Assembly: GCF_014268495.2 (NCBI RefSeq)
Contig: NZ_CP077087.1
Location: forward strand, 1,057,501-1,121,500
From: Pseudomonas monsensis
GTDB taxonomy: Bacteria; Pseudomonadota; Gammaproteobacteria; Pseudomonadales; Pseudomonadaceae
Direction of reading: 5' to 3'
DNA length: 64,000 nt
The notes beneath the pieces are model-generated. The model saw only the letters and a list, made by a program, of their open reading frames with translations, was not told the origin of the DNA and searched no databases. Positions 27,732 through 35,602 of the stretch are shown piece by piece. The position numbers and the translations under genes are program-made. Position 1 is the first letter of the stretch; every line of letters starts with the position of its first letter.

Positions 27732-28936
27732 CTCATGCCACCGCGCGTATCGCCATTGCCGGTAGCGGCTGTGTGTTGCCCAGCGGTTGGGGCGTCGACC
27801 GATTGTGGTCGGCGGCCCTTGAAGGTCGCAGCGCGATCTCGCCCCTGCAATCGTCGCTGTTGCACAGTGAGCGGGTCGTCGCATTCGGCCACGTCAGCGA
27901 TGCAGCGCATCAACGCAGTCGCCAGGACGTCGCGCAAAACCTGCAGCGTTACTGCCCGCCGGCGGTGATCTGGGGTGTCAGCGCGGTGCGTCAGGCGTTG
28001 GCGCAAGCCGGACTCGAGCCGGGTGCCAGCGACGTGCGTTTCGGTCTCTATTGCTGTCAGGGCGGCTACACCCATCCATCGCTGACGTCCTACGGCGAAC
28101 TGCTGCAGGAATGTCAGACCGAGAACGGTGCCGACATGCGACGCCTCGCCCAACGGGTGCTGCAGGAGCGTGCGCTCGATCCGTTTCTGGTGCTCAAAAG
28201 CCTGAGCAACGGTTTGCTCGGCGTGGTCAGTCTGGCGCTGAAACTGGAGTGCGAGTGCAACGCCTACATGCAAGGCGTGGCCGGTAATCTGGCGGCGCTG
28301 CGTGAAGCCTGCGCGGCGCTGCACAGTGGCCGCATTGATGCGGCGATTGTGGTGGGTGCCGGCAGTGAGCTCGATCCGCTGGCGCTGGCTGCCCTGGCCG
28401 AGGCCGGTGTGATCAGCACCGACGGTTCGCAGCACCTGCGCGCATTCGATCGCCAGGGACACGGCGGCATTGTCGGCGAAGGCGCTGCGGCCGTGGTGCT
28501 GCGACGTGCCGATGACCTGCCGGCCGGGCCGCAGACCTGTCTGACAGGGCTCTTTGCGCACCCACGCCTGGACTCGCTGAACCTGCCGGATAAACAGGTT
28601 GATTTGTTGATCAGCAGCGCCACCGGTGACCCGCAAAAGGACGCCGACCTGGCCCGCACACTGGCGCGAACCGGTGCCGCGCACATCACCAGCAGCACGC
28701 CGCTGACCGGCATTCTCAGTGGTGCGCCGAGCCTGGTGGATCTGATTCTCGCCCGGCAAACCCTGCAGGCGCAAAGCGTCGCTCCGATCATCGGTCTTGA
28801 GCAACCGGTGGACCCGCATCTGCCGTTTGTCATGGCGCAGCCGCGCGATGCCGTGCTGCACGATTGCCTGGTCATCAACCGCGACGACAACGGCTTCAGC
28901 GCCTGTTTTCAATTGGAATTTCACGCGGCCGACTGA
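27728..28936 (+). CDS. Ketosynthase homologue without catalytic residues (chain-length-factor-like, pair 2)
   Basis: This 402-residue thiolase-fold protein begins with the family-like IAIAGSGCVLPSGWG. At the active site Cys is replaced by Tyr180 (NAYMQGVAGN), the His-containing HGT motif reads ISSATGDPQ, and the last motif reads STPLTGILSGAP without His. It is therefore the inactive partner of the preceding KS. The gap to the next gene (54 bases) is the longest in the first half of the operon. Confidence 0.8.
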   Translation: MTHATARIAIAGSGCVLPSGWGVDRLWSAALEGRSAISPLQSSLLHSERVVAFGHVSDAAHQRSRQDVAQNLQRYCPPAVIWGVSAVRQALAQAGLEPGASDVRFGLYCCQGGYTHPSLTSYGELLQECQTENGADMRRLAQRVLQERALDPFLVLKSLSNGLLGVVSLALKLECECNAYMQGVAGNLAALREACAALHSGRIDAAIVVGAGSELDPLALAALAEAGVISTDGSQHLRAFDRQGHGGIVGEGAAAVVLRRADDLPAGPQTCLTGLFAHPRLDSLNLPDKQVDLLISSATGDPQKDADLARTLARTGAAHITSSTPLTGILSGAPSLVDLILARQTLQAQSVAPIIGLEQPVDPHLPFVMAQPRDAVLHDCLVINRDDNGFSACFQLEFHAAD

Positions 28937-28990
28937 CTGTCCGGACGCAACGCAGCGCATCTGATTTTTCACTCAAGGGATATAACTGTC

Positions 28991-31861
28991 ATGGATTATC
29001 GCGATTACGTACGGCCGAAATTCGTTGAACTGATGCAGGCCCTGGGCCTGGAGTGCCAGTTCCATCGTGCGCTCGGCAGCAAACTGTTTTACCGCGACAA
29101 GCAGGGAGCAGAGGTGACCGTCACCGACTTCCTCGGCGGTTACGGGGCTGCGCTGTATGGCCACAACGATCCGCAATTCGTCGATCAGCTCTGCAGCCTG
29201 TTGCGTGCCGATGTGCCGTTCAACGCGCAGATGTCGGTGCGCGGTGCCGCCGGCCAGTTGGGGCGCGAACTCAGTGAGGCGTTCAACCGTGAGCTGAACA
29301 ACAACGAACGCTACATTTCGACCTTCTCCAACAGCGGCGCCGAGTCGGTGGAAATCGCCGTCAAGCACGCCGAATACCGTCGTCAGAAAAACCTGCAGAA
29401 GCAATTCGACGAGCGCGATTTCGCCCTCGCCAATCTGGTTGCCAGCGACAAGGCTTATGTCGAACTGGACATCGACGATCTCGATTTGCCAGCGGGCCTG
29501 CTGCCGCAGAATCTGTCCTGCGTCACCGTGCGCCAAGTGGCCGAAGCGGTGCGTCAGCACAACCTGGCGCAGTTGCATGTCGAGCCGGTGTTCCTGGCTG
29601 TGCGCGGCAGCTTCCACGGCAAACTGGTGAACACCGTTCAGTTGACCTATGGCAAGCAGTACCGCAAGCCGTTCGCCCGTTTCGGTCTCAACGTCGAGTT
29701 CATCGACCCGCAGCAGCCGCAGCAATTGCAAGAACTGCCGGCCCGGCATATCCGTCACTGGCTGAGCCTGGAATGGAGCGGTGAAACCCTGCAGGTACGG
29801 CGCGAGGCGTTCAGCGCGATCACCGCAGTCCTGCTCGAACCGATCCAGGGCGAAGGCGGCATCAACGAGTTCGCCGGCGAGTTCTACCTGGGCCTGCGCC
29901 GCCTGTGCAACGAGCAGCAGTGCCCGTTGATCATCGACGAAGTGCAATCGGGTTTCGGCCGCACCGGCACCTTGCTCGGCGCCAGCCATTTCAACTTGCA
30001 GGGCGATTACTACTGCCTGTCGAAAGCCCTGGGCGGTGGCCTGATGAAAATCGCCGCGACGGTGATCCGCGCCAGCCACTACGAAAACGATTTCAGCTAC
30101 ATCCACAGCTCGACCTTCGCCGAAGACGATGCGTCCTGCCATATCGCCCTGTCGGCCCTGCGCCGTTTGTTTGAGAACGACAGCGCGATGCTCAAGGACG
30201 TGAACAAAAAGGGCGAGTACCTCAAATCTTCGTTGCTGGAACTCAAGGCGGCCTATCCGGACGTCATCGCCGACGTGCGTGGCCGCGGCTTGCTGCTGGG
30301 TTTCGAACTGCACGACCTGACCGGCACCAGCTCACTGGTTCAGGCATCGGCGCAGTACAACGATGCGCTGGGCTACATCATCGCCGGCTACCTGCTGCAA
30401 TTCGAATCCCTGCGCGTGGCGCCGTCGGGCAGCAACGCCAATGTGATCCGTCTGGAACCGCCGGTGTGCATCACCTTTGCGGAAATTGACGGGTTGATCG
30501 CTTCCCTGCAAAAAGTCTGCGACATGCTGCGCCGCCGCGATGCCTTCCCGCTGGCCGCCGGTGTGTGTGCCGACAGCATCGCTGACGTGCCAGCACGCGA
30601 GGTCAGCTTCAAGGAGACCGAAACCCGCCCAAAGTCTGACGAGAACGTGCGCGTGGTGGCTCGCGTGGCGTTCATCAACCATTTGATCGATTCGGACATG
30701 CTCAGCGATGTCGATCCTTCGCTGTCGACCCTGAGCGCTGAACAGAAGCGCGAGTTCATCAAACGCATGGCCCCCGAGCGCCGTGCCGCGCCGATCGGCC
30801 CAGTGCAGATTCGTTCGAAACTCGGCACGGCGGTGGAGTTCACCTTGTACCCGCTGTGCATGGACTCCGATGCGATGGCTGCGTACATCGCCAGCGGTGA
30901 TCTGCAAACCATCCGTGAAGAGGTTGGCAATCGCATCAAGGATGCCCGTGCCGATGGCTACAGCGTCGCCGGTCTGGGCATGTACACCTCGATCGTGACC
31001 AACAACTGCCAGGCGCTGCAGATTCCTGACATGGCGCTGACTTCCGGCAATGCACTGACCATCGGCATGGGCCTGGAAGCCATCGAACAGGGCTGCAAGC
31101 AACAGGGCCTTGAGCTGGGCGAGCAGACTGCTGCGGTTGTCGGCGCCGCCGGCAACATCGCTTCGACCTATGCCTCGTTGTTGTCGACCAGTGTCGAGCA
31201 CCTGATCCTCATCGGCAGCGGTCGCGACGGTTCGCTGCGCCGCCTGGAGAAAACCGCTCAACAGATCTACGCCGAAGCCGCCCGGGCGATCCTCAAGGGT
31301 GTCGCCGAACACGATCGTCTCGCCCGGCGCTTGCAGCAAATCGACGGTATCGAAGCGCTGCTAAAGGCCATCGGCAACAGTGCCGACCTCGGTCAACGCG
31401 TGGCGAAGCTGGTTGAAGAACGCCTGGGCGCCAACGCCTTTATCACGGTCAGCAACGATCTTGAGGTGTTGAAGCAAGCGCGCATCGTGCTCTGCGCGGC
31501 GAACGCACCGCAGCCGTTTCTCTTTGCCGAGCACTTCGCCGAAAACAGCGTGATCTGCGACATCGCCGTGCCGCTGAACGTTGACCAGAACCTCGCCAGC
31601 CAGCGCGCCGACGTGCTCTACATGCATGGCGGCATCGTGCAGACACCACTGGGCGATGGCCTGGTGAAAAACGTCCGCGCCTACCTCAAGCAAGGTCAGC
31701 TGTATGCGTGCATGGCCGAGTCGGTGCTGATGGGCCTGTCCGGTATGAAACAGCACTACTCCTACGGCGACATCAGCCGCGAGCAAGTGCAGCAGATTCG
31801 TGCACTGGCCGCGACCCACGGCTTCAGCCTCGCCCAGTTCAAAACCGACAACTCGCTTTAA
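28991..31861 (+). CDS. Class III aminotransferase fused to acyl-thioester reductase-like domain
   Basis: This is a 956-residue two-domain enzyme. Residues 1 to about 515 are a fold-type I, class III PLP aminotransferase with IIDEVQSGFGRTG (D316) and the PLP lysine K345 in LSKALGGGL. Residues about 575-956 resemble the long-chain acyl-ACP reductase family: GLGMYTSIVTNN, then a nucleotide-binding loop GAAGNI (718-723) and a Rossmann-like end. Together they could reduce an acyl-ACP to an aldehyde and transaminate it to an amine. PigE/TamH-type enzymes join the same activities; whether this domain order is known was not checked. The product is inferred, not shown. Confidence 0.8.
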   Translation: MDYRDYVRPKFVELMQALGLECQFHRALGSKLFYRDKQGAEVTVTDFLGGYGAALYGHNDPQFVDQLCSLLRADVPFNAQMSVRGAAGQLGRELSEAFNRELNNNERYISTFSNSGAESVEIAVKHAEYRRQKNLQKQFDERDFALANLVASDKAYVELDIDDLDLPAGLLPQNLSCVTVRQVAEAVRQHNLAQLHVEPVFLAVRGSFHGKLVNTVQLTYGKQYRKPFARFGLNVEFIDPQQPQQLQELPARHIRHWLSLEWSGETLQVRREAFSAITAVLLEPIQGEGGINEFAGEFYLGLRRLCNEQQCPLIIDEVQSGFGRTGTLLGASHFNLQGDYYCLSKALGGGLMKIAATVIRASHYENDFSYIHSSTFAEDDASCHIALSALRRLFENDSAMLKDVNKKGEYLKSSLLELKAAYPDVIADVRGRGLLLGFELHDLTGTSSLVQASAQYNDALGYIIAGYLLQFESLRVAPSGSNANVIRLEPPVCITFAEIDGLIASLQKVCDMLRRRDAFPLAAGVCADSIADVPAREVSFKETETRPKSDENVRVVARVAFINHLIDSDMLSDVDPSLSTLSAEQKREFIKRMAPERRAAPIGPVQIRSKLGTAVEFTLYPLCMDSDAMAAYIASGDLQTIREEVGNRIKDARADGYSVAGLGMYTSIVTNNCQALQIPDMALTSGNALTIGMGLEAIEQGCKQQGLELGEQTAAVVGAAGNIASTYASLLSTSVEHLILIGSGRDGSLRRLEKTAQQIYAEAARAILKGVAEHDRLARRLQQIDGIEALLKAIGNSADLGQRVAKLVEERLGANAFITVSNDLEVLKQARIVLCAANAPQPFLFAEHFAENSVICDIAVPLNVDQNLASQRADVLYMHGGIVQTPLGDGLVKNVRAYLKQGQLYACMAESVLMGLSGMKQHYSYGDISREQVQQIRALAATHGFSLAQFKTDNSL

Positions 31862-31870
31862 GGAACGGTC

Positions 31871-32608
31871 ATGCCGAATAAAGTAGCAGTGGTGACCGGT
31901 GGCAGTCGCGGCATCGGTCGGGCGATTGTCCTGACCCTCGCCCGCGCGGGTTATCAGATCGCGTTCAGTTACGTGCGCGATGAAGTGGCGGCGATGGCCT
32001 TGCGCGATGAAGTGCAGGCGTCGGGCATCGACTGCCTGGCGCTGCAATGCGACGTCGGTAACGGCGAGAGCATCAAGGCGTTTTTCGAACGGGTCGACCA
32101 GCATTTCCAGCGTGTCGATCTGTTGGTCAACAACGCCGGCATTACCCGTGACGGCTTGCTCGCGACGATGTCGGCCCGCGACATCGTCGAGGTGATCCAG
32201 ACCAACCTGATCGGCACCCTGCTGTGCTGTCAGCAGGTGGTTCCGGGGATGATGCGCCAGCGCAGTGGCTGCATCGTCAATATCAGTTCGGTGGCGGCGC
32301 AAAAACCCGGCAAGGGCCAAAGCAATTATGCCGCGGCCAAGGGCGGGGTCGAGTCGCTGACTCGTGCCCTGGCCGTGGAATTGGCGCCGCGCAACATTCG
32401 CGTCAATGCGGTAGCGCCGGGCATCGTCAAGACCGAGATGAGCACGGCGCTGATCGGCAGTCAGGAGGAAGAAATCCAGTCGCGCCTGCTGATCAAACGC
32501 TACGCCGAACCTGAAGAAATTGCCGAAGCGGTGCTGTACCTCGCTGATCGCGGTTTGTACCTGACCGGGGAGGTCCTGCCGGTCAACGGCGGGCTGAAAA
32601 TGCCATGA
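31871..32608 (+). CDS. Short-chain dehydrogenase, FabG-like 3-ketoacyl-ACP reductase
   Basis: This 245-residue SDR has TGGSRGIG (9-16) for NADPH, NNAG at 87-90, and the catalytic S140, Y153 and K157. It ends VLPVNGGLKMP, close to FabG. It most likely reduces beta-keto groups made by the KS pairs. It starts nine bases after the fusion gene and overlaps the next SDR by four bases. Confidence 0.88.
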   Translation: MPNKVAVVTGGSRGIGRAIVLTLARAGYQIAFSYVRDEVAAMALRDEVQASGIDCLALQCDVGNGESIKAFFERVDQHFQRVDLLVNNAGITRDGLLATMSARDIVEVIQTNLIGTLLCCQQVVPGMMRQRSGCIVNISSVAAQKPGKGQSNYAAAKGGVESLTRALAVELAPRNIRVNAVAPGIVKTEMSTALIGSQEEEIQSRLLIKRYAEPEEIAEAVLYLADRGLYLTGEVLPVNGGLKMP

Positions 32609-33369
32609 GCCGGACCATTCTGATTACCGGTGCCGCCAAGGGCATCGGCCGCGCGGTGGCGGAGAATTTCGCCACCGAGGCCGACAATCGTCTGATCCTG
32701 CTGGATCTCGATCTGCCGGAACTGCAGCGCTGGGTCGATGAACAACACGCGCAGATCAAGGCACGGGTCGAAACCCACGCGGCGAACATTGCCGACCTGC
32801 CGGCGATGGAGGCGTTCTTCAAGACCCTCGGTTCGCAAGTCGAATACGTTGATGTGCTGGTCAACAGCGCCGGTATCTGCAACGAGAACGAGCCGGAGGA
32901 TCTGCACAACTGGCACAAGGTGATTTCGGTCAACCTTAACGGCACGTTCTACGTGACCTCGTTGTGTCTGGCGCTGATGCCCGATCGGGGCCGGATCATC
33001 AACATGTCGTCGATCCTCGGTCGGGCCGGCAAGGTGCGCAATACCGCGTACTGCGCGTCCAAGCACGGCATCGTCGGCATGACCAAGGCGCTGGCGCTGG
33101 ACCTGGCGTCGCGGCAGATCACCGTCAACGCGATTCTGCCGGCCTGGATCGATACGCCGATGTTGCAGGGTGAACTGGCGACGCAAGCGGCGATTGCCGG
33201 TTTGACCCAGGAACAGATCGTGCGCAACGCGAAGAAGAAACTGCCGATGCGCCGTTTCATCCAGAGCGAAGAAGTGGCGGCGATGGTGCGTTATCTGGCC
33301 AGTCCCGAGGCTGGAGGGGTGACTGCCCAGAGCCTGGTGATTGATGGCGGTGTCGGGTTGGGAATGTAA
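32605..33369 (+). CDS. Short-chain dehydrogenase, second reductase of the operon
   Basis: This 254-residue SDR has TGAAKGIG (8-15), NSAG (87-90) and the catalytic S136, Y149 and K153. It is only moderately similar to the preceding SDR and has an extra helix before the C-terminal substrate loop. It could reduce a different ketone, an imine or an aldehyde intermediate. It is coupled to the preceding gene and lies two bases before the outer-membrane gene. Confidence 0.85.
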   Translation: MSRTILITGAAKGIGRAVAENFATEADNRLILLDLDLPELQRWVDEQHAQIKARVETHAANIADLPAMEAFFKTLGSQVEYVDVLVNSAGICNENEPEDLHNWHKVISVNLNGTFYVTSLCLALMPDRGRIINMSSILGRAGKVRNTAYCASKHGIVGMTKALALDLASRQITVNAILPAWIDTPMLQGELATQAAIAGLTQEQIVRNAKKKLPMRRFIQSEEVAAMVRYLASPEAGGVTAQSLVIDGGVGLGM

Positions 33370-33371
33370 CG

Positions 33372-34670
33372 ATGCCTCGATTTCACATCAGCCACCTCGC
33401 CTGTGCCGTGTGGACGTGCCTGGCCGCGCCCGCCGCGATGGCCGAATTCACCGTCGATGATCTCAAGCCGGATTACGCCGACGGTGAAATCGGCGTGGCC
33501 ACGGCCGTGCGCCTGCACGGTGACGATCAGGTCACGCAGAAAGCCGTGTATTTCAAGGCCAACCTGGAAGACAACTGGGACGGCGGTTACTACAAGGCCA
33601 AGGGCCGCGTGCGGTATGACGCGCGCTACGACGGCAACCAACCGTACAGCGAGCGGGCGCGGGACAAATACCGTTTCGATGCCGATTGGCGGCACTTGTA
33701 TGTGGGCCATGCGCTGGGCGATGGCGAGGTGACGGTCGGCTGGCAGCAAGTGGTCTGGGGGCGTGCCGATGAGTTGCGCGTGCTCGATCAGATCAACCCG
33801 CTGGACTACCGCGACGGCCTGACCCCGCTGCTCGAAGACAGCCGCATCGCCGTGCCGATGGTGCGGTTTGCGCAACCGGTGGGCGAGTGGGAACTGGAAG
33901 CGCTGTGGATCACCGATTTTGTGAAAAACCAGCCGCCGGTGGCCGGCAGTGAGTTTGCCGCGCCACTGTTTGCCGCGCCGGACCCGCAATATTTCCTGCT
34001 CGATTCCAAACCTGGCTATGACGGTGACAAGGGTTATTCCTATGGCCTGAGCGCCAACGGCCGGATCGGCGCGGTGGACACCAGTTTTGTCGCCTTGAGC
34101 GCCCGTCAGCAGGACCCGGTGTACGCGGTCGAAGGCCTCGCCGACGACGGTCGCACTCGGCTGGAACGGCAGTTTCCCCGTTACACCATGGGCGGTGCCG
34201 GGCTGGCGATCGACGCCGGGCACAGCATCGTGGTGCGCAGCGAGGTGGCGTATTTCGACAACTGGCGCGTGACCAATCCGACGCGTGCCTACGGTGCCGA
34301 CAGCACGCCGATGGTCAAGTCATTGCTGGGGGTCGATTACCTGTTGCGCGACTGGCTGATTTCCGCGCAGTGGCAGGAACAAGTGCTGCTCGACTGGCAG
34401 GACGGGATGTTGCAGGACAAGCGCGAACCGCTGTTCACCCTGTCAGCCGAAGGCACCCATTGGCAGGACCGTCTCAAGAGTCGTCTGGTGGCCGCCGCCT
34501 CGCCACCGTTTCAGGACAACGCATTGCTGCAAGGCATCTTCACCTACAAACCGGTGGACTACATCAAGCTCGGCCTGGAAGTGGACGTGTTCTTCGGCAG
34601 ACCTGAGCGGTCTTTCGGCGAGTACCGCAAGCACGACCAGCTGCGCCTGTCGGCCGGCTATCTGTTTTAA
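33372..34670 (+). CDS. Outer-membrane beta-barrel protein (DUF1302-like)
   Basis: This 432-residue protein has a signal peptide (hydrophobic core to about AMAEFTVDDL) and alternating aromatic/polar strands, with WQQVVWGRADELRVLDQINPLD resembling DUF1302 proteins. It ends in YLF, a terminal phenylalanine as in Bam substrates. It may form the outer-membrane exit or binding step for the product of the operon. It is shorter than the DUF1302 protein encoded at 59198-61156. Confidence 0.7.
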   Translation: MPRFHISHLACAVWTCLAAPAAMAEFTVDDLKPDYADGEIGVATAVRLHGDDQVTQKAVYFKANLEDNWDGGYYKAKGRVRYDARYDGNQPYSERARDKYRFDADWRHLYVGHALGDGEVTVGWQQVVWGRADELRVLDQINPLDYRDGLTPLLEDSRIAVPMVRFAQPVGEWELEALWITDFVKNQPPVAGSEFAAPLFAAPDPQYFLLDSKPGYDGDKGYSYGLSANGRIGAVDTSFVALSARQQDPVYAVEGLADDGRTRLERQFPRYTMGGAGLAIDAGHSIVVRSEVAYFDNWRVTNPTRAYGADSTPMVKSLLGVDYLLRDWLISAQWQEQVLLDWQDGMLQDKREPLFTLSAEGTHWQDRLKSRLVAAASPPFQDNALLQGIFTYKPVDYIKLGLEVDVFFGRPERSFGEYRKHDQLRLSAGYLF

Positions 34671-34738
34671 CCCCATTGCGCCTGTCGCCACGCTGGTGCA
34701 GGCGCCCACGCATTCATCCGATGAAAAGGGAAGTTCTT

Positions 34739-35575
34739 ATGTTGCCGTTTTTGAAAAGTCTGACCACCGCCGCATTGATCCTGGGCAGCGCCTGCGCCAG
34801 TGCCGCCGAAGCCGGCAATGCCGATGACATCATCCGTCAGGTGCGTGATCGCAACGACGGTAACAGCTTCATGTCCCAGGTCTCGTTGATCCTGCATGAC
34901 AAGAAGGGCAATACCCGGGTTCGCGAGTTCACTTACCTGCAAAAGGACTACCCGGACAGCGACAAATTCAGCATGTACTTTTCCGCGCCGACCGACGTGC
35001 GTGACGTTGCCTTCCACATCGAGAACCCCCACGAAACCCTGGGCCTGGAAGACAGCCAGTGGATGTACCTGCCGGTCAGCCGCCAGACCCGCCGCATCTC
35101 CACCACCGACAAGCGCGGCTCGTTCATGGGCAGTGAGTATTCGTATGCCGACCTGGACAAGATCCGCGTCAAGGATTACTCGCAGAAACTCGTCGGCGAA
35201 GAGCAGATCAAGGGCCGCGACTGCTACGTGATCGAGCGCGAACCGGCATCCCCTGAAGTGCTGGCCAAGACCGGCTACAACAAGCTGAAGGTGTGGATCG
35301 ACAAGCAGAACTTCCTGGTCATGCGCCAGGACTTTTTCGACGTCAAAGGCGTGTTGATCAAGCAGATGCGCACGCAGAAAGTCGCGACCATCGACTCGAT
35401 CGACAGCATCGTGCTCAGTGAAACCGAACATTTCATCGACGGCACGCGCTCGGAAATGCGCTTCAACCAGTTGCAGTACAACGTCCCGCTGGAAGACCGC
35501 CTGTTTACCCAGACCGCGATCAAGCGCGGCCTGAAATCCGGTGACTTGCCGGAATTTGCCGTGTCTGCCCGCTAA
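34739..35575 (+). CDS. LolA-like periplasmic protein (outer-membrane lipoprotein-sorting type)
   Basis: This 278-residue protein has a signal peptide ending ASA^AEAG and a LolA-like sheet (RVREFTYLQKDYPDSDKF, YLPVSRQTRRIS, KVWIDKQNFLVMRQDFFD). Proteins of this kind are often encoded beside MMPL/RND transporters and are thought to carry lipids across the periplasm. The start at 34739 has AAGGGAAG at a good distance; the in-frame ATG at 34721 is less likely. It lies 27 bases before the transporter gene. Confidence 0.8.
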   Translation: MLPFLKSLTTAALILGSACASAAEAGNADDIIRQVRDRNDGNSFMSQVSLILHDKKGNTRVREFTYLQKDYPDSDKFSMYFSAPTDVRDVAFHIENPHETLGLEDSQWMYLPVSRQTRRISTTDKRGSFMGSEYSYADLDKIRVKDYSQKLVGEEQIKGRDCYVIEREPASPEVLAKTGYNKLKVWIDKQNFLVMRQDFFDVKGVLIKQMRTQKVATIDSIDSIVLSETEHFIDGTRSEMRFNQLQYNVPLEDRLFTQTAIKRGLKSGDLPEFAVSAR

Positions 35576-35602
35576 GCGCCGACCCCGACGACCTGGAACC
35601 GC

